From NCBI GenBank assembly GCA_003129525.1, contig CP029329.1, positions 186,001 through 250,000 on the forward strand: 64,000 nt of DNA, in the 5' to 3' direction. Both the position numbers and the translations under genes were made by a program. Source of the stretch: Clostridium beijerinckii (GTDB lineage Bacteria > Bacillota > Clostridia > Clostridiales > Clostridiaceae). Of this stretch, positions 7,640 to 16,293 are shown piece by piece (within the stretch, counting starts at the first letter, position 1; each line of letters opens with the position of its first letter). The notes under the pieces were generated by a model that saw only the letters and a list, made by a program, of their open reading frames with translations, ran no database searches and was not told where the DNA came from.

Positions 7640-10200
7640 AGTTTCTTTTCTAAAAAGTGACTCAAATCGTATGATGATGCTAAATTTCCAATATCAGCAT
7701 CAATAGAATTATTATCCGGTGGAATAATCCATCCACCAAATACGGTTTCAAAAATCCCTGAATTTTTTGCTTGAACTCTTTCTACAACTCCAGAATCATA
7801 ATTAATTGTAACGTCTGACTTATTAATATTTAAATCACCGTCTACTATTATACAGCCATTAATTGTAATATCTTCATCTATGGATAACTTTCCTGCTGTT
7901 ACTATAACAGAACTCAAGTCATATTTAGGAGCTAAATCAGTTCCTTTATTGGTCACGTATATTACTATATCATTTGTAGTATTAATATCTATCTTTTCCA
8001 CTCCATCAGTAGACTTTTCTATTTTAATCTCTTTAGTATCATCACCATTAAAAATAGCATACTCACCTTTATTATTTTGTTTATCTAATTCATATGATGT
8101 GTCTGAAGCAATATTATGAGTATTAACTAGGTCAGAAAAATCTGTTAATTTCTCATAATCATAATCATATTTTTTAGTAGCTTCTTGATTAAACCTATAT
8201 ACCTTTTGTGCAAATTCCGCTTGCTTGTTATAAATTGCTCCAGTTCCATCATCATTTTCCAAATCAGAAATATAGTGACTTCTCAATACATTCTTATTTC
8301 CACCTATCTCATAAACAATTGCACCAGACGACCAAATACTACCACTATTAATACTACCATCAAGATTTTTTGGCCAAATAATTCCACCTGTATTTGGAGT
8401 ATGACCTTGACCTTTATCAATTTCTCTATTCCAATAATCAGTGAAGTGATTCGCTTTATCAAAAACAGTAGCTTCTTCAAATTTATTAGTTTCCGTATTC
8501 CATACTTTATCTACTAATTGCAGTGGATCATAATAACCAAATTGTTCTGTTTCATCTAATGGAACAGAATACGCAATATAATTTCCTATTACTGCTCCAG
8601 ATTCTCCAGTCTGATATTGGTTAGTTGATTCATCTCTTTCATTTGTATTTATATGAGCAGTTCCCATAATATAAGCTGAATTATTAATATCAATTCTAGA
8701 CTCATTATCATTTGTGTTAACTATTATAGAACTAGAAGACTTAACCTTATCTACCAAGTTTCCATAAGCATTTTTACTTGTAATATTTTTATCATTAATT
8801 CCATAAAAATCCTTTATATATATTTGGGAGTTTTGAGCTTTGAAAGCTAAATCATTATCTATTGCAATTTGCCCTTTGGTTGCATCTTCTTTTTCACCAC
8901 GATTAACATATAATTTTGAGTTAACTGCTAACTCATTAAGCCCTTTAGTTAAATCATCTCTATAATATTTACCACCCAAGTACACATTTCTTCCATATAA
9001 ATTTTTATCAATAGTTACTTCTGCATTATTTCTAATATTAAAGCTATTTCTAGTAATTACATTATCATTAAAAGTTACATTTTTACTATTAGCTATCATT
9101 ATTCCACCATTATACTTTTTATAGCTTCTAGTAGTATCTGCCCCTACATTTGGGGTTTCACCTTCAACAAATATCTCTCCATTATTAACAGTAAAATTAT
9201 CAGCTCCGGTTACATTCATATTACCATGAACGGTTAATGCTCTATCCTTTGTTGCTAAATATTGATTCATATCTGAAGCTGCCTCTTGATAATATACATC
9301 GTCAAAATTTGGAATCACCATATCAAAGGTTTCTACAACATCTCTTTCATTTGTTCTATTAGAAGAATTAGTATTGCCATTAAATTTTTCAGTGTAGAAA
9401 TTTGAAGTCACTGTTATATTTTCATACTTTTGTTCTGGCGTTATTGTAATTTCTACAGCTTTATGATGCCCTTGAGAAATAGAAATTCTTTTAATTTCTG
9501 AAGTTCCCGAAACAACTATAGGATCATGAATTTGTGTAAGTGTTAGAGTTGGTGCAGCATTATTATTGTTAATTCCAAAGTCTACAGTTTTATCTGTAAA
9601 TTGGATATCATTATAATTTGTTCCTCTTATGCCAACATCAAAAAATTTATGATTTTCTATAGAATTTCTAAGCTTATCTGGAGCTGGCTCATTTTCTCCA
9701 TTCTCTAATGATTGTGCTATAAAATTCCTAAATGTTCTTTTAAACTCCTCATTAAGTAGCAGCTGCTCAAGATTTTTTGATTCAGTTATAAGATTATTTT
9801 TTTCTTCTATATCATCATTTATATCTTTTCGAGATCTAGTCTCTGAAGGCTCTTCATTCTTTAAATTAACAATATTAGCTTTTAATGCTTCGATATCAGC
9901 TTCTAAATCCTTATATTTATTATCATTATCTATACTATCAGAGTTACCCTCCGGGCTTTTCAAAGCTTGGACTTTATAATATCCGTATTTAGTTGCAGCA
10001 TCAAATGTTTTAGCCATTATATTATAAGCAACATCTAATCCAGAATCGGAAGCATATAAGTTTTCAATTCTTTTACTTTCCATTACTCTGGCTTTATAAT
10101 TTCCAGCCACCATGGACAACATAGCCATTGATACTGTAGTTACAAACATAAAAACAATTACTACCACAATTAAGCTTGCACCTTCTTTTTTTCTTTTCAA
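7621..10200 (-). CDS. Giant PilX/GspK-like minor pilin with coiled coil and β-rich body
   Basis: The 859-aa protein starts at TTG behind AAAGGAGGGGGGCTC. The leader MKRKKEGA is followed by SLIVVVIVFMFVTTVSMAML, a pilin-type hydrophobic helix lacking Glu at +5, as in GspK/PilX-type minor pilins. Then comes a SKRIENLYASDSGLDVAYN segment typical of PilX-like N-termini, and a charged coiled coil (about 90-165). Residues ~320-560 are rich in short repeated β motifs (NNGEIFVEG, NVTFNDNVITRNSFNIRN, NLYGRNVYLGG) that suggest a β-helix. The C-terminal part repeats this style (ITINGCIIVDGDLNINK). Most minor pilins are below 350 aa. The position between other prepilins and the vWA protein suggests a tip location, which is inference. 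Confidence 0.82.
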   Translation of the reverse strand: MKRKKEGASLIVVVIVFMFVTTVSMAMLSMVAGNYKARVMESKRIENLYASDSGLDVAYNIMAKTFDAATKYGYYKVQALKSPEGNSDSIDNDNKYKDLEADIEALKANIVNLKNEEPSETRSRKDINDDIEEKNNLITESKNLEQLLLNEEFKRTFRNFIAQSLENGENEPAPDKLRNSIENHKFFDVGIRGTNYNDIQFTDKTVDFGINNNNAAPTLTLTQIHDPIVVSGTSEIKRISISQGHHKAVEITITPEQKYENITVTSNFYTEKFNGNTNSSNRTNERDVVETFDMVIPNFDDVYYQEAASDMNQYLATKDRALTVHGNMNVTGADNFTVNNGEIFVEGETPNVGADTTRSYKKYNGGIMIANSKNVTFNDNVITRNSFNIRNNAEVTIDKNLYGRNVYLGGKYYRDDLTKGLNELAVNSKLYVNRGEKEDATKGQIAIDNDLAFKAQNSQIYIKDFYGINDKNITSKNAYGNLVDKVKSSSSIIVNTNDNESRIDINNSAYIMGTAHINTNERDESTNQYQTGESGAVIGNYIAYSVPLDETEQFGYYDPLQLVDKVWNTETNKFEEATVFDKANHFTDYWNREIDKGQGHTPNTGGIIWPKNLDGSINSGSIWSSGAIVYEIGGNKNVLRSHYISDLENDDGTGAIYNKQAEFAQKVYRFNQEATKKYDYDYEKLTDFSDLVNTHNIASDTSYELDKQNNKGEYAIFNGDDTKEIKIEKSTDGVEKIDINTTNDIVIYVTNKGTDLAPKYDLSSVIVTAGKLSIDEDITINGCIIVDGDLNINKSDVTINYDSGVVERVQAKNSGIFETVFGGWIIPPDNNSIDADIGNLASSYDLSHFLEKKLWKIRK

Positions 10201-10239
10201 GAGCCCCCCTCCTTTCTAAAAAACTTTGATAATATATTA

Positions 10240-10316
10240 TAAGTTATTGATTTCAGCATAGCTGCTTTTTTTATTTATGATCTTGATTGCAGCATAGCTG
10301 CTTTTTTTATTAGTGT
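10240..10316. repeat. Two direct repeats with short hairpins
   Basis: Two copies of TTGATT.CAGCATAGCTGC followed by a T run lie in tandem between the third prepilin gene and the 859-aa gene. The second copy contains GCAGC-ATA-GCTGC. They resemble weak terminators on the plus strand and could lessen antisense readthrough or mark an mRNA processing point. Confidence 0.5.
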
Positions 10317-11269
10317 ATATTTTTCTTATAGTATCCTGTAAACAAAGTCCCTTCATTCTTATCACTGATTTGGACTTTAATATCATATAAAGTTCCAAAT
10401 TCAGCATTTGTATCCGATAAACGATTATTATATATATTTATTTCACCTTTACATAATTCTAAATCTACTGCTAAAGCTTCTTGCTTTTCCATATAAACAT
10501 TAGCAACCGTTGAAGTCTTATTATAAATATATATTTCTATTTCCGTATCAATTGGCAATGTACCATCCGTTTTTTTATAATTATCAAAATTAATGATTAA
10601 ATTTTCAGTTATATTCTTCGTAAAACAAAGTAATCTTCTACCTTTATAATCCAAAACTTCAACATCTTCTGTTGTAGAATTTTTGGGTGTTAAATAAATA
10701 TATATTGCCATTTTATCTTTTTCTGGGTCACTATTACTTACTACTGGTATTTCTTCTTCATCACCACTTTGGAGATATTTTATATATTCTCCAAAATCAC
10801 TTTTGCCTATATAAATCTTATTAGCTGCTGAATTAAGATTATCATTCCCCAATTTTATACTATCAATAGTGCTATCATTAGAGTTTCGAACTTTTGTAGG
10901 TGTTAAAGTTATACTTTCAATATATTGCGCTGTAGCTTCTGTAACCTCATTATTGTTTTCTTCCTTATCGTTATATTTATTATTTAAATATCTTACAAAG
11001 TTAGTTCCATTTTTATTAAAACTCATATTATCTATAGTCAGTGTTGTGCTTGTTGGTACTCTAAAACTATTCCCTTGCAATGCTTCAATTACCTTTTTAC
11101 CTTCTAAGGCAACCTCTTGTTTAACTTGTCCACTTTTAGTTTGCTTTATCATAATAATATATCCTGTATAAACACTTACTGATATTATTGATATTATAGC
11201 CATGCTTACTATAACTTCCAACAAAGTAAATCCATATTTTCTCTTATTACTTCTTTTCAAAAAACTCAC
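10310..11269 (-). CDS. Prepilin-like protein (PilV/GspI-like minor pilin)
   Basis: This 319-aa protein has a classical class III leader: basic LKRSNKRKYG, then FTLLEVIVSMAIISIISVS, with Gly at -1 and Glu at +5. The mature body (~300 aa) is mixed α/β without evident cysteine pairs. The start is unsure: GTG at 11269 (used here) has a poor ribosome site, whereas a TTG at 11260 sits after GGTGAG and gives a 9-residue leader. It follows pilO by 68 nt. Minor pilins of this type prime assembly with PilM/N/O; that role is family knowledge. Confidence 0.85.
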   Translation of the reverse strand: MSFLKRSNKRKYGFTLLEVIVSMAIISIISVSVYTGYIIMIKQTKSGQVKQEVALEGKKVIEALQGNSFRVPTSTTLTIDNMSFNKNGTNFVRYLNNKYNDKEENNNEVTEATAQYIESITLTPTKVRNSNDSTIDSIKLGNDNLNSAANKIYIGKSDFGEYIKYLQSGDEEEIPVVSNSDPEKDKMAIYIYLTPKNSTTEDVEVLDYKGRRLLCFTKNITENLIINFDNYKKTDGTLPIDTEIEIYIYNKTSTVANVYMEKQEALAVDLELCKGEINIYNNRLSDTNAEFGTLYDIKVQISDKNEGTLFTGYYKKNIH

Positions 11270-11337
11270 CCACTTTATTTGCTACTGGATAAAAAAATCA
11301 TTTAAAAGCTCTTTCTTTATTCAAAATACTAACAATT

Positions 11338-12618
11338 TTAACTTTTATTGATTTTAACATTGCTTTCATTAGCATCAATTGTAGCTCTTGAGTCATCACC
11401 ACTTATATTTACTTGAACATCTTTATCAGTCTTATTAAGTATTGTAAGCCTCATCTTTGAATTATCAGTTCCACTTAATTTATTTTCACTTAAGATTTTT
11501 AAAACTATGTCTTTTGACTTTGGTACAAATTCTTCTCCAAGTCCATCATAATTCGCCGGAAACGATTGTTTTGACGTTTTATATTTATAATAGTAATTCT
11601 CCCCATCTTGAGTTAATATCATTTCCACCGGTTCTTCTGAATTACTATTTCCATAAACATAACTTGTTCTCATATCATCATTTGCTTTACCTAACATTAT
11701 TTTAGGTAAATCAGAGGTTACTGACTTAACAGAAGCTATAAAATCATTAGTTCTTGTAACTTCTTCTGACTTTGATGATGTTGTAATAGCTGTATTAGAT
11801 AGTGAGCCTTCTTTTTCGGCAGCAAATGGAACATCCTTGCCATAATTATTATTAAAATCCCACTTTAAATAATCTTCTATTTCATTGTTAATCTTTGGTA
11901 CTGAATAAATTTCTAAATTAAGAATTCCTTTTATTCCTTTTGTTGTATCCGAACTCAGTTTAATAGAATTAACCACTATTTTTCTTTCATTTTCTTTAAT
12001 TGTAGTTAACATTTTATATACTCCATCATAACTGCCTTCAAAGGTAACCTGTATCTTAACATATTGTAATGTGTCTTTCTTTTTCTCTTTTGCTTGGTCA
12101 GTATTAAAATTATTTTTATTATTTACTTCAGAATTATTTGCAATATTGCTTTTATCACTAGAATTAGCTGGTTTACTATTACTGTCTTCACTATTCCTAT
12201 TATTATACTTATCTACTATTGACTGCAATGAACTCTCCGCCAAAGTTTGACTTGTCTTATCAGCTTTTTCTACACTATCAGAAACTATAGGTTCAAAGCT
12301 AATCTTTCCATCTAACTCATTGTCTTTTAATAATTTATCTAGTTCTAAAATTATATGCTCTTCATTAATAATTGGATAAAATGGCTTAGTTTCATCTTCA
12401 ACTTTAACTTTCAATAAGTTTGCATCATATTTTTTATCTTCAATAGAATCTATGGTAGCCTTAGCAGTTTCATATTTTTGCTTAACTTCCATCTCTTCCT
12501 TAAGTTTTTCTTCAATTGTATTTGTTTGAATTAAATAAATATAATTGTAATATCCAAAAGCAATTACTATAATTCCTAAAATAAAAAGCATTATCTTTTC
12601 CTTATTACTTATTTTCAT
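11338..12618 (-). CDS. pilO: PilO-like pilus assembly protein
   Basis: The protein has one membrane helix near the N-terminus (IMLFILGIIVIAFGYYNYIYL), a coiled coil (TIEEKLKEEMEVKQKYE) and a periplasm-side-like β/α domain. At ~426 aa it is about twice the usual PilO length, with a low-complexity Ser/Asn/Lys linker near 140-180 and an extra C-terminal β domain. The role as PilN partner in the alignment complex is assigned from order (pilM-pilN-pilO) and topology, since PilO sequences diverge strongly. An ATG at 12630 also exists. The 12618 ATG overlaps the pilN stop as TGATATG and is better placed after AAAGGATG. Confidence 0.78.
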   Translation of the reverse strand: MKISNKEKIMLFILGIIVIAFGYYNYIYLIQTNTIEEKLKEEMEVKQKYETAKATIDSIEDKKYDANLLKVKVEDETKPFYPIINEEHIILELDKLLKDNELDGKISFEPIVSDSVEKADKTSQTLAESSLQSIVDKYNNRNSEDSNSKPANSSDKSNIANNSEVNNKNNFNTDQAKEKKKDTLQYVKIQVTFEGSYDGVYKMLTTIKENERKIVVNSIKLSSDTTKGIKGILNLEIYSVPKINNEIEDYLKWDFNNNYGKDVPFAAEKEGSLSNTAITTSSKSEEVTRTNDFIASVKSVTSDLPKIMLGKANDDMRTSYVYGNSNSEEPVEMILTQDGENYYYKYKTSKQSFPANYDGLGEEFVPKSKDIVLKILSENKLSGTDNSKMRLTILNKTDKDVQVNISGDDSRATIDANESNVKINKS

Positions 12619-12619
12619 A

Positions 12620-13195
12620 TCATTCAACATCCTTTAACACACATTTTATATCAAAGGAATACTCTCCATTTGATGTATTTTTACTATCCACTGTATTTTT
12701 ATTATCTATTGAATTAACATAAACAGATTCCATAAGTGGCAACTCACTTAAATTATGTTTTAATTCAGCAATTGATGTTCTATCACTTGATACTCCTTTT
12801 ATTGATATAGTATTTTCTACTATATCGATATTTTTAAATGAAACCTGACTTGGTAAAGTTGAAGTTATATCTTTTAGAAGAGTATAAGAAACATTATCTC
12901 TTTCCTTAATAGAAACAGCTATACCTGTCAGTGAGGTATCATATTGCTTGAGTAAATTTATTTCATTATTTACGGTTTCTGCTTCTTTTAATTTCTCTTG
13001 AATTTCATCAGCTCCCAATTTATTTTTATAATCCTTTATACTGTTATCTAGCATAAATATCCTTACAGTATTTGTTATTAAAGTGCTTATAATTAATAAA
13101 GCAACAATTGCTATAGTCCCATACATATAAATTTTAAAATTTATCTTTTCTTTGCTTTTTCCTAAATAGGGTTTAAAAAAATTTATATCTTTCAT
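12620..13195 (-). CDS. pilN: PilN-like pilus assembly protein
   Basis: The 191-aa protein starts MKDINFFKPYLG, matching the INxxP(Y) peptide by which PilN docks into PilM. A single membrane helix (YGTIAIVALLIISTLITNTV) and a short coiled coil (ADEIQEKLKEAETVNNEI) follow, then an extracytoplasmic α/β domain typical of Fimbrial_PilN. The start has GGAGGCGTAAT before the ATG. It begins 13 nt after the pilM stop, so the two are probably translationally coupled. Confidence 0.87.
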   Translation of the reverse strand: MKDINFFKPYLGKSKEKINFKIYMYGTIAIVALLIISTLITNTVRIFMLDNSIKDYKNKLGADEIQEKLKEAETVNNEINLLKQYDTSLTGIAVSIKERDNVSYTLLKDITSTLPSQVSFKNIDIVENTISIKGVSSDRTSIAELKHNLSELPLMESVYVNSIDNKNTVDSKNTSNGEYSFDIKCVLKDVE

Positions 13196-13208
13196 ATTAC
13201 GCCTCCAC

Positions 13209-14384
13209 CTAAACTCTTATGACTGAACCTATGGCATTTATAAAGTCATCAACAGGTTTGCCATCATCCTTTGATTTGAAGGCAATTTTAGTAATTCCGT
13301 TTATTTTTGTTTTTATTCCAAGCTTTTCTGTCATATAGTCTTCCATCCCATTTATCTTAGAACTTCCTCCAAAAATAATTATCTTATTCACTTCATTCCC
13401 TATATTTCTGTTTTTATAAAATTGAATTATTTTTTCTATTTTTTCTATCCAGTCATCTATAACATATCTAACCTGTATATTTAGTGGGTCTAATTCATCT
13501 TTTAAATTTATACTTTTGATTTTAAAATTCTCTATTTCACTAGCTTCAATACCACTTCTTTCTGCTAGCACTTCATTAATATCATTTCCACCATCTTTTA
13601 TTATTCTAGTAAAGTCTAACTGATCATCTTTATATATATTAACATCGATAAAACTTGCTCCCATATCAATAAAAGCAACTGAATCTTTTGATTTATATTC
13701 AAATTCACTATTTATACCTGTAAAATTAATAAATTTATTAACCGCATTATAATTTACGTCTAAAGCATATGGCTTTAAATTTAGTTTTAATAAGAGATTA
13801 TAATATCCTCTAGCTATTTTTTCTGGATATGCAATAACACGAACATTAAGTTTTTTAGCTTCATTTATTACTTCTTCACCTAAGATTGTTACTTGCAATA
13901 TATAATCTTCTAAATTTATAGGAAGATATTGTTGGATTTCATATCTTACTACAGTATCCATTTCTTCTTCTTCTACTTTTGGAATTAAAATTTCTCTATT
14001 TATAATTAATGTAGAATTAGTTGTGCATGTTGCATATTTAGCATTTATACCATTTTCTTTTAATACTCGAATCAATTTACCATATAATTCTTCTTCTTTT
14101 TTTATTTCTCCATCTATAATTGCATTTTTAGGAGTTGGAACTGCGATATATTTATCTATAATTAAATCATTTTTGTAGTACATACCCTCAACTATTTTAA
14201 TCATCGAGCTTCCCATATCCAAAGCAACAACTTTTCTTTTTTTTTCTGGTGCTAATTTATTAAATTTAATTAATTTCTTTGGTAACTTATTCTTTAAATC
14301 TTTTAAATCTATATTCATTAATTTTTTTATATTAAAAGACTTTTTATTTTTATTTGTATCTTCCTTGTTTAGTTGATTACTCAT
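13209..14384 (-). CDS. pilM: PilM, actin-like ATPase of the pilus alignment complex
   Basis: The 391-aa cytoplasmic protein has an actin/FtsA-like fold: phosphate-1 motif VVALDMGSSMIKIVEG (~51-66), phosphate-2 motif VAFIDMGASFIDVNIY (~234-249) and adenosine motif IIIFGGSSKINGMEDYM (~342-358). The first ~45 residues are a lysine-rich extension that is unusual for PilM. PilM binds the PilN N-terminus and links PilB/PilT to the envelope complex. The start is ATG after GGAGGGCGT. Confidence 0.92.
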   Translation of the reverse strand: MSNQLNKEDTNKNKKSFNIKKLMNIDLKDLKNKLPKKLIKFNKLAPEKKRKVVALDMGSSMIKIVEGMYYKNDLIIDKYIAVPTPKNAIIDGEIKKEEELYGKLIRVLKENGINAKYATCTTNSTLIINREILIPKVEEEEMDTVVRYEIQQYLPINLEDYILQVTILGEEVINEAKKLNVRVIAYPEKIARGYYNLLLKLNLKPYALDVNYNAVNKFINFTGINSEFEYKSKDSVAFIDMGASFIDVNIYKDDQLDFTRIIKDGGNDINEVLAERSGIEASEIENFKIKSINLKDELDPLNIQVRYVIDDWIEKIEKIIQFYKNRNIGNEVNKIIIFGGSSKINGMEDYMTEKLGIKTKINGITKIAFKSKDDGKPVDDFINAIGSVIRV

Positions 14385-14439
14385 ACGCCCTCCACTATAT
14401 AACCTATTTCTACTATATCATCTTTAATACTTTTATATA

Positions 14440-14477
14440 AATTGCGTGTAAACTTCGAATTCATTCTACACGCAATT
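14440..14477 (-). terminator. Hairpin after pilA (partial terminator or processing site)
   Basis: An 11-bp stem AATTGCGTGTA/TACACGCAATT lies 27-64 nt after the pilA stop. It is not followed by a proper U tract, so it may stabilise the pilA message 3' end and only partly limit pilMNO transcription. Confidence 0.6.
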
Positions 14478-14503
14478 CATTTTATTTAAATCAAATATTT
14501 ACT

Positions 14504-14911
14504 TTAATCTACAGCCGGATATACTTGTTTATCCTCATCTCCACCATCTAAAGTTATAGTAGTTCCATCAGCGTCATACATAACAACAAAACTTGTTGCC
14601 CCCTTATACTTAGCTACCGGTTCAGTTCCACCATCTATATATGGTAAATAGTCAGCACTGTCTACTGCAGTATCCTCATCTTCTGTGATTTCACCCTCTG
14701 ATACTGCTTGAGCTACTGCTGTAGCTATAATTTTAGCATTAGCTTGATCTGAAGCCAAATTTGCATTTTCTCTAACGGCACCAAATTTAGGTATTGCTAT
14801 AGCAGCTAAAATTGCAATAATTGCAATAACAATGATTAATTCGATTAATGTGAATCCTTTCTTCTTTCTCTTTGACACTTGATTCATTTTTCTGATTGAT
14901 AAATTATTCAT
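14504..14911 (-). CDS. pilA: Major type IV pilin
   Basis: The 135-aa protein has a basic 19-residue leader ending SKRKKKG, then FTLIELIIVIAIIAILAAIA, the canonical pilin helix with Glu at +5. The mature pilin is about 116 aa with no cysteine (so no disulphide loop) and an acidic Asp/Glu-rich C-terminal half. The strong ribosome site (TTAGGAGGGATTTAAA before ATG), small size and central position make it the likely major subunit. It sits between pilC and pilM and is followed by a hairpin, which would allow higher pilA mRNA levels. Confidence 0.95.
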   Translation of the reverse strand: MNNLSIRKMNQVSKRKKKGFTLIELIIVIAIIAILAAIAIPKFGAVRENANLASDQANAKIIATAVAQAVSEGEITEDEDTAVDSADYLPYIDGGTEPVAKYKGATSFVVMYDADGTTITLDGGDEDKQVYPAVD

Positions 14912-14986
14912 TTTAAATCCCTCCTAATTTTTGTATGTTTTATTTTAATGCACTCTGGATCCCACATTGTGCATTAATTGCGTTTT

Positions 14987-16189
14987 TTAAATTTGAGTAT
15001 AACTATCAAACATTGGCATCATTATGGAGACTACCATAAATCCAATTACAAGTCCCATTACTACTATTAAAACTGGTTCCATAAGAGCTACTGATGTTTG
15101 AATTATTGACTCTAATTCATCATCATAAAAATCAGCTGTCTTATTTAATATGTCATCTAGCGAACCTGTTTCTTCACCTATTTTAATCATTGAATAAAGC
15201 ATTTCAGGAAATATTTCACTTTCCCTCATTGCAGAATATAAACTTTCTCCTCTCATTACCTTATCTCTTATTTTAAGAAGTGCATTCTCCGCAATCTTAT
15301 TTCCTGCAACTGTAGAAACTATTTCCAGAGCTTCTATTAGAGGTAATCCACTTGCAATCAGTGTAGATAAAGTCCTTGTAAATCTTGATACTATGATCAT
15401 TTGATTAAGCTTTTTAAGTATTGGCAATTTTAGTTTCAAATTACTTGAAATAAGAATTCCTTGATCGCTTTTCAAAAAAATCTTAAGTCCAAATGCACTT
15501 AATCCTATTAAAATTATTATATAAATCCAATTATTCTTAATTAGATCACTGAGACCAAGCAAAAATCTAGTAGACCAAGGTAAAGTTGTTCCACTTTGTG
15601 CAAATATTTCAGTAAATGTAGGCATTACAAAAGTTAGTATAAATATAATTGCTCCAACAGCTACAAAGCTTAGTACTGTAGGGTAAATTAATGCACTTGT
15701 CACTTTATTATTAATTTTATTTTCCTTTTCATAATGAGTTGCCATTCTGAGCATTATAGCATCTAAATTACCACTTGCTTCTCCTGATGCTATTAAGGCT
15801 ACTAACAAATCCGGGAATACATCGCTATGTTTCTTCATTGCATCTGATAAAACTCCACCCTTTTCAACCTCTTCATTTATATCTTTTGTAGCTTCTCTTA
15901 ATTTTTGATTCTCAATTTGAACGCTCAATATTCCTAAACATGTTAAGATTGGTACTCCTGCATTTAACATCGTATAAAATTGCCTACAAAATACTGATAA
16001 ATCTTTAAGTTTAACCTTACTATTAAACTTTATTTCAATGTTTTTACTTTGTGATATCTCCTCTATCATTAAAGGGTAATATCCATTACCTGAAATAAAA
16101 TCCATAACTTCATCTTTAGAATTTGCCTCATAACTTCCTTCTATTTTCTCTCCATCTGAGTTCATAACTCTATATTTAAACTTTCCCAT
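14987..16189 (-). CDS. pilC: PilC, platform protein (GspF family)
   Basis: The 400-aa polytopic membrane protein is built of two T2SSF domains. The first (~50-190) includes LSVFCRQFYTMLNAGVPIL, the second (~255-385) FTRTLSTLIASGLPLIEALE; each is followed by membrane helices, ending LIVVMGLVIGFMVVSIMMPMF. It couples PilB/PilT motors to pilin extraction. An in-frame extension to 16228 exists, but the ATG at 16189 (MGKFKYRVMNSDGEK) carries AGAGGTGTTTGT, and the extension lies in a repeat element. Confidence 0.95.
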   Translation of the reverse strand: MGKFKYRVMNSDGEKIEGSYEANSKDEVMDFISGNGYYPLMIEEISQSKNIEIKFNSKVKLKDLSVFCRQFYTMLNAGVPILTCLGILSVQIENQKLREATKDINEEVEKGGVLSDAMKKHSDVFPDLLVALIASGEASGNLDAIMLRMATHYEKENKINNKVTSALIYPTVLSFVAVGAIIFILTFVMPTFTEIFAQSGTTLPWSTRFLLGLSDLIKNNWIYIIILIGLSAFGLKIFLKSDQGILISSNLKLKLPILKKLNQMIIVSRFTRTLSTLIASGLPLIEALEIVSTVAGNKIAENALLKIRDKVMRGESLYSAMRESEIFPEMLYSMIKIGEETGSLDDILNKTADFYDDELESIIQTSVALMEPVLIVVMGLVIGFMVVSIMMPMFDSYTQI

Positions 16190-16195
16190 ACAAAC

Positions 16196-16290
16196 ACCTC
16201 TTTTCAATGTACAATTGACAAATGACAATATACAATTATGGATAAAATCCTTTCAGGATTTCTTATAAATATATTTTTAAGCTCTGTAAG
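16196..16290. repeat. Palindromic intergenic element, family D (pilB-pilC gap)
   Basis: Its ends contain CAATGTACAATTGACAAATG and CTCTGTAAGAACTTATTC. These match the design of elements at 22.4, 27.9 and 49.7 kb. It fills the whole gap between pilB and pilC inside the operon and abuts the pilB stop codon. Confidence 0.65.
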
Positions 16291-16293
16291 AAC

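Noticed and set aside
16190-16228. N-terminal extension of pilC
   Set aside because: Lies in a family D repeat with no ribosome site; the ATG at 16189 has AGAGGTG.
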